From Pseudomonas sp. NFR16 (GTDB lineage: Bacteria; Pseudomonadota; Gammaproteobacteria; Pseudomonadales; Pseudomonadaceae), in contig NZ_FNYJ01000001.1 of NCBI RefSeq assembly GCF_900108875.1, positions 1,519,533 to 1,583,532 of the forward strand: DNA of 64,000 nucleotides, written 5' to 3'. Below the pieces are notes generated by a model. That model saw nothing but the letters and a program-made list of their open reading frames with translations. It was not told the DNA's origin and ran no database searches. The translations under genes and the position numbers were made by a program. Position 1 is the stretch's first letter. The number at the start of each line of letters is the position of its first letter. Shown here piece after piece: positions 28,182 through 40,093 of this stretch.

Positions 28182-29459
28182 ATGACGACCATCACCGCCC
28201 TGCGCGTTGAAGACATTCGCTTTCCCACCTCGCAGTCGCTGGACGGCTCCGACGCGATGAACCCCGACCCGGATTACTCCGCCGCTTACGTCATTCTTGA
28301 AACCGATGATCCCGCGCTGCAGGGCCATGGCCTGACCTTCACCATCGGCCGTGGCAACGAGATCTGCTGCGCGGCGATCAAGGCGCTGTCCGGCGTCATG
28401 GTCGGCCTGAAGCTTGAGTGGATCGCCGAAGACATGGGGCGCTTCTGGCGTCACGTCACCAGCGACAGCCAGTTGCGCTGGATCGGTCCGGACAAGGGCG
28501 CCATTCACCTGGCGACCGGCGCGGTGGTCAACGCCACGTGGGACTTGTGGGCCAAGGCCGAGGGCAAGCCGGTGTGGCAACTGGTGGCCGACATGAGCCC
28601 CGAGCAACTGGTGCGCTGCATCGACTTTCGTTACATCACCGACTGCATCACCCCGGACGAAGCACTGACCTTGCTGCGTGATCGCGCCAAGGGCAAGGCC
28701 GAGCGCCTGACAGCGCTGCAGGCCAAGGGTTATCCCTGCTACACCACCTCTGCCGGCTGGCTGGGCTACCCCGACGACAAACTGCGCTGGCTGTGCCAGG
28801 AAGCCGTCGACGGCGGTTTTTCGCACATCAAGCTCAAGGTCGGCCGCGACCTGCAGGACGACATTCGCCGGGTGCGCATCGCCCGCGAAGTGCTCGGTCC
28901 GGATCGGCATTTGATGATCGATGCCAATCAGGTCTGGGAAGTCGACGCCGCCATCGACTGGGTCCGCGAGCTGTCCTTTGCCAAGCCCTGGTTCATCGAA
29001 GAGCCGACCAGCCCGGATGACGTCGAGGGCCACCGCAAGATTCGACTCGGCGTACTGCCGGTAAAAGTCGCCACTGGCGAGATGTGCCAGAACCGCATCG
29101 TCTTCAAGCAACTGATCATGCGTGAAGCCATCGACGTGGTGCAGATCGACGCCTGCCGCCTGGGCGGGGTCAACGAGGTGCTGGCGGTCATGCTCATGGC
29201 TGCCAAATATCACCTGCCGGTGTGCCCGCATGCCGGCGGCGTCGGGCTGTGCGAGTACGTGCAGCACCTGTCGATGATCGATTACCTGTGCATCGCCGGG
29301 ACTCACGAAGGCCGCGTGGTGGAGTTCGTCGATCACTTGCATGAACACTTCGAAGACCCCTGCGTGATCCGCGATGCAGCGTACATGCCACCCTCGGCGC
29401 CAGGGTTTTCGATCCAGATGAAAGAGGCCTCGAGGAAACAGTACGCCTATCGGGGCTGA
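28182..29459 (+). CDS. L-fuconate dehydratase (enolase superfamily)
   Basis: Mandelate racemase/enolase superfamily, 425 residues, the length of characterised fuconate dehydratases. The catalytic base lysines are in HIKLKVGRDL, the metal ligands in MIDANQVWEVD, FIEEPTSPDD and ATGEMCQNR, and the catalytic His in CPHAGGVGLCEY. It removes water from L-fuconate to give 2-keto-3-deoxy-L-fuconate. The N-terminal EDIRFPTSQSLDGSDAMN capping segment is also typical of this subgroup. About 190 bases separate it from the hydrolase gene. Confidence 0.93.
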   Translation: MTTITALRVEDIRFPTSQSLDGSDAMNPDPDYSAAYVILETDDPALQGHGLTFTIGRGNEICCAAIKALSGVMVGLKLEWIAEDMGRFWRHVTSDSQLRWIGPDKGAIHLATGAVVNATWDLWAKAEGKPVWQLVADMSPEQLVRCIDFRYITDCITPDEALTLLRDRAKGKAERLTALQAKGYPCYTTSAGWLGYPDDKLRWLCQEAVDGGFSHIKLKVGRDLQDDIRRVRIAREVLGPDRHLMIDANQVWEVDAAIDWVRELSFAKPWFIEEPTSPDDVEGHRKIRLGVLPVKVATGEMCQNRIVFKQLIMREAIDVVQIDACRLGGVNEVLAVMLMAAKYHLPVCPHAGGVGLCEYVQHLSMIDYLCIAGTHEGRVVEFVDHLHEHFEDPCVIRDAAYMPPSAPGFSIQMKEASRKQYAYRG

Positions 29460-29491
29460 TCCTGCTTTTCCCTGATCAAACGCTTATCCCT

Positions 29492-29580
29492 TGTAGGAGT
29501 GAGCTTGCTCGCGATAGCGGTATATCTGCACCGCATCTATCGATTGACACGCTGCAATCGCGAGCAAGCGCATGCCTGCA
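29492..29580. repeat. REP pair, gcttgctcgcga type
   Basis: ttgtaggagtgagcttgctcgcga (from 29492) faces aatcgcgagcaagcgcatgcctgca (to 29580), the same family as at 27015-27102, between the dehydratase and lactonase genes. Confidence 0.83.
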
Positions 29581-29623
29581 GATGAGATGTGACAGGCAAC
29601 GAAACGGACGGAGTACAACAATA

Positions 29624-31625
<2,002 letters not shown>

Positions 31626-31633
31626 CGTCTGAC

Positions 31634-31722
31634 TCTGTAGCAGTGAGCTTGCTCGCGATGCACTCAACCTGACCCATCCATGTCGGCTGACACATTGATA
31701 TCGCGGGCAAGCGCGCTCCTAG
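31634..31722. repeat. hybrid REP pair
   Basis: The left unit is of the gcttgctcgcga family (31635-31659) and the right unit of the cgcgggcaagcgcgctcc family (31701-31719). The two REP families are combined in one doublet, between mutarotase and symporter genes. Confidence 0.78.
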
Positions 31723-31784
31723 AGGAATCGATGCATCACCCACCGTCACGTTTCACGCCCCAACAAAAACAAAAGGAGAGCGTT

Positions 31785-33017
31785 ATGTTGACTGAAAACA
31801 CGAAAGTCCAGACCCGGGTATTGCGCCAGGCCGAGCCATCGGTGCGGATGGCGTTGATCCTGGTCACCAGCCTGTTTTTTCTCTGGGGCCTGTCCTATGG
31901 CCTGCTCGACGTCCTGAACAAGCACTTCCAGGAAACGCTGCATGTCAGCAAGGCGCAGTCCGGCCTGTTGCAGGCGGCGTACTTCGGTGCCTATTTCATC
32001 ATTGCCCTGCCGGCCGGCTTTCTGATGGACCGCTTTGGCTACAAAGCCGGGATTCTCCTGGGACTGTGCCTGTATGCCGCGGGCGCGCTGCTGTTCATGC
32101 CGGCCGCCAGTGCCGCGAGCTTTCCGTTCTTCCTGTTCGCGCTGTTCGTCATCGCGCTGGGACTGGGATGCCTGGAGACCGCAGCCAATCCTTACGCCAC
32201 GGTGCTCGGCGACCCCAAAGGCGCCGAGCGCCGGCTCAACCTTGCGCAGTCGTTCAACGGCCTGGGCCAGTTCGTCGGCCCGCTGCTCGGCGGCGCGCTG
32301 TTCTTCGGTGGCGCCCAGGCGGCCACCGACAACAGCTCGCTGCAGACGACCTACGTGGTAATCGCGGTGATCGTGTTGCTGGTCGCCGCCCTCTTCGCCC
32401 GCACGCCGATGCCCGACCTGCGTGAACAGGAGTCCGGCATTCAGCGCAGTGACAGCAAGACGCTGTGGCAGCACCGTGAATTCGTCGGCGGCGTCGTGAC
32501 TCAGTTTTTCTACGTGGCGGCACAGGTCGGCGTCGGCGCGTTCTTCATCAACTACGTCACCGAGCATTGGGCGAGCATGACCAGCCAGACCGCTGCCTAT
32601 CTGTTGTCGGTGGCGATGATCTGCTTCATGTGTGGGCGTTTCTTCAGCACTTGGCTGATGGGACGCATTCCCGCCCAGCGGCTGCTGATGGTCTATGCGT
32701 GGATCAACGTCGCGCTGTGCGCCGTGGTGGTCAGCGGTGTCGAGAGCGTGTCCGTGGTGGCGTTGATCGCGGTGTTTTTCTTCATGTCGATCATGTTCCC
32801 CACCATCTTCGCCATGGGCGTGAAGAACCTGGGCCCGCACACCAAACGTGGCAGCTCATTCCTGATCATGGCCATCGTCGGCGGCGCGCTGATGCCGTAT
32901 TTCATGGGATTGGTCGCCGACCACTTCTCGACAGCGCTGGCGTATCTGCTGCCATTGGGGTGTTTTGTGGTGGTGGCGTTTTACGGGAAGAGCGGGTTGC
33001 GCGGGCGGGAAGTGTAA
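31785..33017 (+). CDS. fucP: L-fucose:H+ symporter, FucP-like MFS
   Basis: Major facilitator of 410 residues with about 12 membrane spans, of the FucP/FHS family: FFLWGLSYGLLDVLNKHFQ in the first span, AAYFGAYFIIALPAGFLMDRFGYKAG, and LGCLETAANPYATVLGDP, the FHS hallmark. It imports L-fucose or a related sugar with protons. The start at 31785 has AAAAGGAGAG upstream. It closes the fucose cluster. Confidence 0.88.
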   Translation: MLTENTKVQTRVLRQAEPSVRMALILVTSLFFLWGLSYGLLDVLNKHFQETLHVSKAQSGLLQAAYFGAYFIIALPAGFLMDRFGYKAGILLGLCLYAAGALLFMPAASAASFPFFLFALFVIALGLGCLETAANPYATVLGDPKGAERRLNLAQSFNGLGQFVGPLLGGALFFGGAQAATDNSSLQTTYVVIAVIVLLVAALFARTPMPDLREQESGIQRSDSKTLWQHREFVGGVVTQFFYVAAQVGVGAFFINYVTEHWASMTSQTAAYLLSVAMICFMCGRFFSTWLMGRIPAQRLLMVYAWINVALCAVVVSGVESVSVVALIAVFFFMSIMFPTIFAMGVKNLGPHTKRGSSFLIMAIVGGALMPYFMGLVADHFSTALAYLLPLGCFVVVAFYGKSGLRGREV

Positions 33018-33326
33018 TCGGGTCTTTGCCGGCGCGGTCAGCAGGACCGGCTTCAGCCGGGAAGAGGCCAGTGGCATCAGTCTCGCTTTTGCAGTGCGAC
33101 GGCCGACGCCTTCCCGGCTAAAGCCGGTCCTACAAGGCGTTCACTCACGATACTGCCGCGTGGCGCGGTCAGTAGGACCGGCTTCAGCCGGGAAGAGGCC
33201 AGTGGCATCAGTCTCGCTTTTACAGCGTGACGGCCGACACCTTCCCGGCTAAAGCCGGTTCTGCAGGGTTATCAGCCACGACCGTGCAGCGTGATGCGGT
33301 CCTGCAGATCGAGGTTCCGGCCAATG
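33018..33326. repeat. tandem BIME array, ccggctaaagccgg type
   Basis: Two direct copies of about 104 bases (33031-33134 and 33162-33265, offset 131) each contain caggaccggcttcagccgggaag and the inverted cttcccggctaaagccggtcc with the same spacer. There is no gene here. The convergent genes on either side fit the usual placing of such arrays. Confidence 0.85.
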
Positions 33327-33356
33327 ATCGTTCCACGCAAGGCGTGGGAACGATCA
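33327..33356. repeat. gttcc-acgc inverted repeat, possible bidirectional terminator
   Basis: gatcgttcc-acgc and gcgt-gggaacgatc form a long stem with a tiny loop, a repeat type common in Pseudomonas spacers. It lies between convergent fucP and the cytochrome gene (whose stop is at 33383) and could stop transcription from either side, though a T run is missing. Confidence 0.6.
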
Positions 33357-33382
33357 GATTCAGGCTGAGTGAGAGCCGGACC

Positions 33383-34744
33383 TCAAGGCTTGGCGATGTC
33401 CGTGCGGCTCACCGCTGGCGATTCCTTGGGCAGGGTCGCCCGAAGCTTCGTCACCTCCTCGACGTTCACCGCCGGCGCCTGATTGCCCCAACTGCTGCGG
33501 ATGAAGGTCAGCAGTTGCGCCACTTCCTCATCCGACAGTCGCCAGGCGAAACCCGGCATGCCCAGTTCCGACGGCGCCGTTGCAGTGGCCGGGAGCTTGC
33601 TGCCCGCCAGCACCAGACGGATCATCGACACCGGGTCTTGCGACAGCACCGATGAGTTGCCCGCGATCTTCGGGAACACCCGCTCGTAGCCCTGACCATT
33701 GGTGCGGTGACAGGCCGCGCAGTTGTCCACATACAGCTGGGCGCCGCGACTGTCTTCCTGCCCCGCTGCCAACGCCTTGGCCGTGGCCGGATCAGCGTTG
33801 AAGCTTGCGACCTGATCCTTGGTCGGCGGCAGGGTTTTCAGGTAGGCGGCGACGGCTTGCAGATCTGCATCGTTAAGGTGCTGGGTGCTGTGAACCACCA
33901 CATCGCCCATCGCGCCACCCAGTACCGCGTGGGTGGTACTGCGTGCGCTGCGCAAGGTCGCCACGATGTCATCGCGGGTCCAGCTGCCCAGACCATCCGC
34001 GGGATTGCCCCGCAGGTTGACCGCCAGCCAGCCGTCGATCACCGGACCGCCCGACAGATAAGCCTCGCCCGACTCATCCAGCGCTTTCTCCTGCAAGGTC
34101 AACGCACGCGGCGTGTGGCAACTGCCGCAGTGTCCCAGTCCCTGCACCAGATAAGCGCCGCGTGCGATCTGCGGATCCTTGTAACGGCTGGCATCGAAGG
34201 CGACCGCTTGCGGCGCAGGTGCGAACACCTTGCGCCAGATCGCCAGCGGCCAGCGCATCGACAACGGCCACGGCACATCATTGGCGCGGTTCTGGGCAGC
34301 AACCGGCGCCACGCCCTGCATGAAGTAGGCATACAGCGCCCGCATGTCGTCATCGCGGGTCCGCGCATAGGCCGGATATGGCATGGCCGGGTACAGACTG
34401 CTGCCATTGGCAGCAATGCCATGGCGGACGGCACGGTCGAAGTCATCCAGCGTGTAATTGCCGATGCCGGTGGCTTTGTCAGGCGTGATGTTGCTGCTGT
34501 ACAGCGTGCCGATGGGAGAGGCGATAGGCAGTCCACCGGCGAACGGCTTGCCTCCTTTCGCGGTATGACACGCCGTGCAGTCGCCTGCGTCGGCCAGATA
34601 GCGACCCTTCTCGATCAACGCGGTCGGATCGGCATCCCCGGCAGCCGCAAGCGTCGGGGTTGTGGTCGGCCAGAAGGCGAACACCAGCAGCGCGACGAAC
34701 ACCACCACCGCCAGTGATACCAGGCTCAAGAGAAACTTTTTCAT
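33383..34744 (-). CDS. gluconate 2-dehydrogenase, three-haem cytochrome c subunit
   Basis: Electron-transfer subunit of a membrane-bound sugar-acid dehydrogenase, 453 residues. One N-terminal helix (LLSLVSLAVVVFVALLVFAFW) acts as signal or anchor. Three CxxCH haem sites follow: CTACH, CGSCH and CAACH, each in a separate cytochrome c domain. It passes electrons from the flavin subunit to ubiquinone. The start is preceded by AAGGAG. It is the last gene of the three-gene operon. Alcohol dehydrogenase cytochromes look similar; the neighbours decide. Confidence 0.92.
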   Translation of the reverse strand: MKKFLLSLVSLAVVVFVALLVFAFWPTTTPTLAAAGDADPTALIEKGRYLADAGDCTACHTAKGGKPFAGGLPIASPIGTLYSSNITPDKATGIGNYTLDDFDRAVRHGIAANGSSLYPAMPYPAYARTRDDDMRALYAYFMQGVAPVAAQNRANDVPWPLSMRWPLAIWRKVFAPAPQAVAFDASRYKDPQIARGAYLVQGLGHCGSCHTPRALTLQEKALDESGEAYLSGGPVIDGWLAVNLRGNPADGLGSWTRDDIVATLRSARSTTHAVLGGAMGDVVVHSTQHLNDADLQAVAAYLKTLPPTKDQVASFNADPATAKALAAGQEDSRGAQLYVDNCAACHRTNGQGYERVFPKIAGNSSVLSQDPVSMIRLVLAGSKLPATATAPSELGMPGFAWRLSDEEVAQLLTFIRSSWGNQAPAVNVEEVTKLRATLPKESPAVSRTDIAKP

Positions 34745-34756
34745 GGCCGTTTCTCC

Positions 34757-36532
34757 TTATGCCTGAACCAGCGGGCCGGGGTTTTTCAGGTACTGCTCGC
34801 GAATGGCCTTGGCCGACCAGTACGCCAGCGCACCCACCATGCCGGTCGGGTTGTAGCCGTTGTTCTGCGGGAACGCATTGGCGCCGATGGCAAACACGTT
34901 GTGCACGTCCCACGATTGCAGGTATCGATTGAGCGCCGAGGTCTTCGGATCGCTGCCCATGATCGCGCCGCCGCAGGTGTGGGTGCTCTGGTACTTGGTG
35001 ATGTTGTAGTGCTCGCTGGGTTTCTTGGCGTCCCCCGACAGCGCCGTCGGATTGAGCACCTTCGACATCTCCATGGCCTTGCCCACCAGGAACTGAGAGG
35101 CCTTGACCTCGTTGTCGTGCCAGTCGAAGGTCATGCGCAACAGTGGCCGGCCGAAGCCGTCTTTGTAGGTCGGATCCAGGCTCAGGTAATGCTGTTTGTA
35201 GGACATGCAGGCGCCCTGCACTTCGAAGTAGAACGAATGACGGAAGGCATCGCTGGCCGCCTGTTTCCATGCGGTGCCCCAGTTCGGCGTGCCCGGCGGT
35301 ACGTTGATGCCACGCACCGGTCCGGCGCCCGGCTGACGGGCCCAGATGATCCCGCCACCGACGAAACCGGCCTGAGCGTTGTCCAGCTGGTTGCCGTTGA
35401 GGTTGTCCATCGTGGTGCCGGCGCCGCCGATGCCGATGAACTGATTGGCCTGCACGTCCTTGTTGAAAAACAGCACCACGCGGTTGAGGTTCTGGTACGA
35501 GTAGTTGCGCCCGACCGTGCCCTCACCGGTTTGCGGATCGTACGGTTTGCCGATGCCGGACAGCAGCATCAGGTGCACGTTGTACAGCGAGAACGCGCAG
35601 AGCAAGACGAGGTCAGCCTGCTGCTCGACTTCACGGCCCTGGGCGTCGAGGTAGGTCACGCCCGTGGCTTTCTTGCCGTCGCTGTCGAGGTTGACCTTGA
35701 GCACCTGCGCGTGAGTGCGCAGCTCGAAGTTCTTGCGCTGACGCAGCACCGGCAGAATGCTGATGTTCGGACTGGCCTTGGAATAGTTCAGGCAGCCGTA
35801 GTCGCTGCAGAAGCCGCAGGCGTTGCACGGCCCCATCTGGCAGCCGTAAGGATTGACGTAAGGCGCCGAGGCGTTGGATGCCGGGATCGGATAAGGGTCC
35901 CAGCCCATCTCGCGGGCACCTTTGTAGAACATCTCGGCGCCGAGGTAATTGGGGTTCGGGCCCAGCGGGAATTCACGCGAGCGTGAGCCCTCGAACGGGT
36001 TGCCGCCGAGCTGCTTGACGCCGTTGATGACGCCGGCTTTGCCGGAAGTCCCACAGACGTACTCGAAGTGATCGAAATGCGGTTCCAGGTCCTCGTAAGT
36101 CACCGGGAAGTCCTGAATGCTCATGTCCGACGGAATGAATTTCGCCCCGTAGCGTTGCTCGACGTTGCTGCGCAGTTTGAAATCTTCCGGCAGCGCGCGG
36201 AAATGGCAGCCGGACCAGTGACTGCCCGCGCCGCCGACACCGGTGCCGGGTTTGAACGAGCCCATCTGCCGATACGGCACGGCCGTCGAGGTCAGGTTGT
36301 GCCGGGCGGTGACGGTTTCCTGAGACAGGCTTTGCAGGTAGCGGCGATGCACCGAACCTTCGAGCTCATCGACCACTTTCGGATAGGCGAAATCGGGCTG
36401 CGTGTCGCGATCGGCACCGCGCTCCAGCACCACCACGTGCAGACCGGCATCGGTCAACTCTTTGGCCAGGATCGCCCCGGTCCATCCCATGCCGACGATC
36501 ACGGCATCCACTTTCGGTTTTGCGTTCGCCAT
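34757..36532 (-). CDS. gluconate 2-dehydrogenase flavoprotein subunit (GMC family)
   Basis: Catalytic FAD subunit of 591 residues. N-terminal dinucleotide fold VIVGMGWTGAILAKEL, GMC signature region GTGVGGAGSHWSG, and the C-terminal catalytic His/Asn region (THTCGGAIMG, FPQNNGYNPTGMVGALAYW). A cysteine cluster at about residues 238-256 (GCQMGPCNACGFCSDYGC) fits the 3Fe-4S site known in FAD sugar dehydrogenases. No signal peptide is visible; it probably travels with its Tat-exported partner. It acts in the periplasm on D-gluconate to give 2-ketogluconate. Confidence 0.92.
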   Translation of the reverse strand: MANAKPKVDAVIVGMGWTGAILAKELTDAGLHVVVLERGADRDTQPDFAYPKVVDELEGSVHRRYLQSLSQETVTARHNLTSTAVPYRQMGSFKPGTGVGGAGSHWSGCHFRALPEDFKLRSNVEQRYGAKFIPSDMSIQDFPVTYEDLEPHFDHFEYVCGTSGKAGVINGVKQLGGNPFEGSRSREFPLGPNPNYLGAEMFYKGAREMGWDPYPIPASNASAPYVNPYGCQMGPCNACGFCSDYGCLNYSKASPNISILPVLRQRKNFELRTHAQVLKVNLDSDGKKATGVTYLDAQGREVEQQADLVLLCAFSLYNVHLMLLSGIGKPYDPQTGEGTVGRNYSYQNLNRVVLFFNKDVQANQFIGIGGAGTTMDNLNGNQLDNAQAGFVGGGIIWARQPGAGPVRGINVPPGTPNWGTAWKQAASDAFRHSFYFEVQGACMSYKQHYLSLDPTYKDGFGRPLLRMTFDWHDNEVKASQFLVGKAMEMSKVLNPTALSGDAKKPSEHYNITKYQSTHTCGGAIMGSDPKTSALNRYLQSWDVHNVFAIGANAFPQNNGYNPTGMVGALAYWSAKAIREQYLKNPGPLVQA

Positions 36533-36534
36533 GA

Positions 36535-37275
36535 TTATCCCCTCCGTCCGGCCAGATCGACAGGCGGCAGCGGGTACGGCTTGTCGCGCACCGTGACCCA
36601 GTCCATGTAATCGGCGCGCATGCCGGGGTAGCCGATCATCTTCCAGGCGCCCATGTTTTTGTTACCGCCGTGGGACGGGTCGGCGAAATAGCCGTTACGC
36701 ACCTCGTTCAACAGGTTGGTGAAAAACAGCTTCGAGGAGATGTCTTCCAGCACCAGCTTGCCGCCCTCGGCCGCCTTGAGCAGTTCTTCCTGCTGGGCGT
36801 GGGACAACTCGGCGAACGCCTTGCCGGAGAACGTCTTCTTGCAACTGGCGTCCATTGCCTTGATGCCGATGCGCAGGGTTTCGCGCAGGTTCAGGCGGCC
36901 TTGATAACCGAATTCCGGCGCGGCTTCGAGGAACGGCCCCTGCATGTACCAGATGCCGCCATTGGCGTAAGGCGTCTGCATGTGGCGATCGAGAAACTCG
37001 GGGACGCCCAGCTCAACCGCGCCGGGGCCGACAGCGTCGGAGGGAATCAGACGGTCACAGGCGGCGATCACAAACGCCCACTCCTGCGGGGTAAAGAAGG
37101 TCGGTTTGTACTCACCGCCCGGGGCGGCGGAAGGCGTTTGCCCGGCATCGCTGGCCGGCGTCTGCGCGAATGAACTGGAAGGAAGGCCTGCACTGGCCAG
37201 GGTTACGACGGGGATGAGCGTCAGCGACTTGCGTAGAAAATCGCGACGCGCCGGGGAGGTGTCGTCATCGAACAT
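36535..37275 (-). CDS. gluconate 2-dehydrogenase subunit 3, Tat-exported
   Basis: Small subunit of 246 residues. The N-terminus RRDFLRKSLTLIPVVTLASAGLP is a twin-arginine signal with cleavage near SSFA-Q. The Gluconate_2-dh3 domain follows (TPQEWAFVIAACDRLIPSD, VPEFLDRHMQTPY). It stabilises and exports the flavin subunit. It is the first gene of the operon (RBS AGGAG), only 2 bases before the flavoprotein gene. Confidence 0.92.
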   Translation of the reverse strand: MFDDDTSPARRDFLRKSLTLIPVVTLASAGLPSSSFAQTPASDAGQTPSAAPGGEYKPTFFTPQEWAFVIAACDRLIPSDAVGPGAVELGVPEFLDRHMQTPYANGGIWYMQGPFLEAAPEFGYQGRLNLRETLRIGIKAMDASCKKTFSGKAFAELSHAQQEELLKAAEGGKLVLEDISSKLFFTNLLNEVRNGYFADPSHGGNKNMGAWKMIGYPGMRADYMDWVTVRDKPYPLPPVDLAGRRG

Positions 37276-37479
37276 CTTTCACTTCTCCTGAGACTGAACA
37301 CGGGTGTGCTTCGTTTTTCTTGTGGTTTCTTCTTATGGATCGCCTGACGCTGCGAGCCTGAGAGGTCGCGCGCCGGGAAATTCGATTGCCAGCTAATCAT
37401 TGCCTGGCTAAGTATTTGCGCGTCACTAAACCAGTTATTGCCGCCCGGTTCTACCCGAACGGCGGGGTTAAACGATTCA

Positions 37480-39162
37480 TCAAATCTTGAACTGGCGGAC
37501 CAGCGCGCTGAGGTTGCCGCCCAGCGCAGACACGTCGCGCATGGTGCGCGAGCTTTGTTCGGTTTCTTCGGCGAGGTTTTCCACGGCACCGGCGATCTGG
37601 TGCACGCTGCGGTTGATCTCTTCAGCGACCGAGGTCTGTTCCTCGGCGGCGCTGGCGATCTGCGCGTTCATGGCGTTGATGGTGCCGATCAGCGTGGAAA
37701 TGGAATCCAGGGAGACGCCGACCTCGTTGGTCTTCTGATTGGCGCCCTCGCCGGCTTCGGTGGAGCGACGCATGGCTTCGACCGAGGCATGGGTGCCCGT
37801 TTCGAGACGGGTGATCATGCCCTGAATTTCCTGCGTGCTCTGCTGCGTACGGCTGGCCAGCGCGCGAACTTCATCGGCGACCACGGCAAAACCGCGCCCG
37901 GCTTCTCCGGCGCGCGCCGCTTCGATGGCGGCATTGAGCGCCAGCAGGTTGGTCTGCTCGGCGATCGAGCGAATCACGTCCAGCACCGAAACGATGGAGC
38001 GCACGTCCTGCTGCAGGCTGTCCAGGCTGGTGCCGCTGAGGCGGATGTCGTTCACCAGCGAGCTCATGCCGGTGATGCTGGTCCCCACCACTTTGCGCGC
38101 GGCCTGCCCTTGCTCGTCGGTCTGCGAAGCGGCCTCGGCGGCACGTTGCGCACTGCTCGCGACTTCCTGCGCGGCCGCAGACATTTCGTGAATCGCGGTG
38201 GCTACCTGATCGGTCTCCTCTCGCTGGCGCTGCATGGCCTGCTCCGAGCGCAAGGTCTGCTGCGTGGCCTGTTCCACCAGACCGGCAAGGTCGGTGGTCA
38301 TCTGCGCGATCTGCCGAACCATGGCGTGAATCTTGTCGACGAACAGGTTGAACGAGGTCGCCAGATCGCCCAGCTCGTCGCGGCTGGTGACCACCAGACA
38401 ATGGGTCAGGTCGCCGTCGCCGGCTGCGATGTCATCCAGGTTGGTCTTGAGCACGCGCAGCGGACGCACGATGCCGTTGGCGGTCCAGATGCCTGCCGCA
38501 GCGGTAACCAGCAACAGCACCAACGTGACGACGAACACGCTGGTCAGAATGGTGCGGGTGCGCTGAGTGACTGCCTGCTGTTCCTGCACCATGGCGGCAT
38601 CGATGTCGTCCATGTTGATCGCGCTGCCAAGCACCATGTCCCACTTGTCCAGGTACACGGTGTAACCGAGCTTGGGCACCTGAACGGCTTCATCGCCTGG
38701 CTTGGGCGCAGCGTAATCGATGTAATGCTTACCGTTTTTCGCCACTTCCACGAAGGTCTGGTAATGGTAGGAGCCGTCCGGATCGCGCGTGTCCCAGAAG
38801 CTCTTGCCGACGCCGGCCGGGCTGTCGCCGCGGAAGATCCGCACGCCCTTGGTGTCGTAGCCGAAGAAGTAACCGTCATCGCCGTATTTCATCGGCTTGA
38901 GCAACTCCAGCGCCTTGTCCCGCGCGGCCATGTCACCGGCAGCGGATGCGTCGTGCAACGGCTTGATCGTGGTCAGCGCCACCTGCACGTAGTTCTGCAA
39001 CACCTGGCGATTGCGCTCGACCAGTCGCTCGCGGGTTTCCTGCATTTCCTGATCGGCGCTGCTTTGCAGCATCCATGCGGCCACGCCACTGAGAATCAGC
39101 GCGAAAAGCAGGGCGGGAATGATGGCAAGACAGAGCAGCTTGCTCTTGACGGTAAGCTTCAT
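37480..39162 (-). CDS. methyl-accepting chemotaxis protein with Cache sensor
   Basis: Chemoreceptor of 560 residues: N-terminal membrane helix (about 9-31), a periplasmic single-Cache domain ([17 protein letters not shown] ... [18 protein letters not shown]), a second helix (about 205-227), HAMP ([26 protein letters not shown]) and the cytoplasmic signalling hairpin with the conserved tip [21 protein letters not shown]. Cache receptors of this class often sense small organic acids. It lies just before the gluconate dehydrogenase operon on the same strand, but about 200 bases apart. Ligand unknown. Confidence 0.93.
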   Translation of the reverse strand: MKLTVKSKLLCLAIIPALLFALILSGVAAWMLQSSADQEMQETRERLVERNRQVLQNYVQVALTTIKPLHDASAAGDMAARDKALELLKPMKYGDDGYFFGYDTKGVRIFRGDSPAGVGKSFWDTRDPDGSYHYQTFVEVAKNGKHYIDYAAPKPGDEAVQVPKLGYTVYLDKWDMVLGSAINMDDIDAAMVQEQQAVTQRTRTILTSVFVVTLVLLLVTAAAGIWTANGIVRPLRVLKTNLDDIAAGDGDLTHCLVVTSRDELGDLATSFNLFVDKIHAMVRQIAQMTTDLAGLVEQATQQTLRSEQAMQRQREETDQVATAIHEMSAAAQEVASSAQRAAEAASQTDEQGQAARKVVGTSITGMSSLVNDIRLSGTSLDSLQQDVRSIVSVLDVIRSIAEQTNLLALNAAIEAARAGEAGRGFAVVADEVRALASRTQQSTQEIQGMITRLETGTHASVEAMRRSTEAGEGANQKTNEVGVSLDSISTLIGTINAMNAQIASAAEEQTSVAEEINRSVHQIAGAVENLAEETEQSSRTMRDVSALGGNLSALVRQFKI

Positions 39163-39286
39163 GGGGGAAAATACCTTCCAGTCATGTGGTCTTTACCTAT
39201 CGGCAAGAGGTCTGACAACTTGAAAGATTTTGATGGCTTTTTGACGTCAGATATTTCGACAGCGGCATTTTTATCACGCGTGTACG

Positions 39287-40051
39287 CTACAAAACGGTTG
39301 AGATCACGCGTGCCTCGGCATCGCCGGTCCGTCTGCTTGCGCTCAGTGGGCAGTTCTCGCAGTGAGGCAAATCATCCACTCGATAACGCACGCAGCACAC
39401 GCGACGCTGGCGTTTCAGCGCTGAATGCCCCTCAACCGACATGTAGCGTACAGGCTGATACATCGGATTACGGCGGCCATCGGGCGTGGTCCGGGCGTTG
39501 AGCAACGCGTGCCCGTCTTTCAGGTCTGCTCCGGGCATAGCGCCAGCGAGCACCCCCAGCAGCCACTCGAAATAATTACCGGCATTGCTCCACAGCACTC
39601 GGGGCGAGACGCCAGCGTATCCGGCCAAGGCGTCGATCAGTGGCCGCAGATGGCCTTCGATCAACGCGTCAAAACGCTGAAAAGGATCGGCCGGCGCGGG
39701 TGTCCAGCGCTCACCTTCGTGGGGCAGTTTGAACGCCACGGGCAAATGTTCGTCGTCGAGCACCATCTGCAGGTGATCGAGGTGTAGCGGCAAGCGGCGG
39801 TCAAGCAGCAAGGAGGCCGCAACCACCGGCGGGATGAGTTTGATGAAGTAGTATTTGGACCAGATCGACGCCACCCCGCGCAGGTCAGGCACGTGGTAGC
39901 GGGCGCCGAAGCGGGTCAGCAGCGGGCCCAGGTACCCGGCGCTCGACAATGTGCGCAGCGGCACGCCCGGACGCGGGTCATCCTCGAGCACCAGCACGTC
40001 GCGATAGTGCTCGAAGTCGGCAATGAACAACGGCGCCAGCGCAGGGATCAC
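39287..40051 (-). CDS. FhuF-like siderophore-iron reductase
   Basis: 254 residues. The C-terminal end has the FhuF cysteine pattern CC-x10-C-x2-C (in RVCCVRYRVDDLPHCENCPL), which binds a 2Fe-2S cluster in E. coli FhuF. The body (VASIWSKYYFIKLIPPVVAASLL) matches the ferric-siderophore reductase family. It would release iron from the hydroxamate siderophore in the cytoplasm. It probably starts at a GTG (40051), 42 bases after the formyltransferase stop and in the same operon. A FhuF homologue also lies in the ornibactin locus. Confidence 0.87.
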   Translation of the reverse strand: MIPALAPLFIADFEHYRDVLVLEDDPRPGVPLRTLSSAGYLGPLLTRFGARYHVPDLRGVASIWSKYYFIKLIPPVVAASLLLDRRLPLHLDHLQMVLDDEHLPVAFKLPHEGERWTPAPADPFQRFDALIEGHLRPLIDALAGYAGVSPRVLWSNAGNYFEWLLGVLAGAMPGADLKDGHALLNARTTPDGRRNPMYQPVRYMSVEGHSALKRQRRVCCVRYRVDDLPHCENCPLSASRRTGDAEARVISTVL

Positions 40052-40093
40052 GGCATGATCGCCCTGGCTGACGCCGCTCGGGCGCGACGTGAA

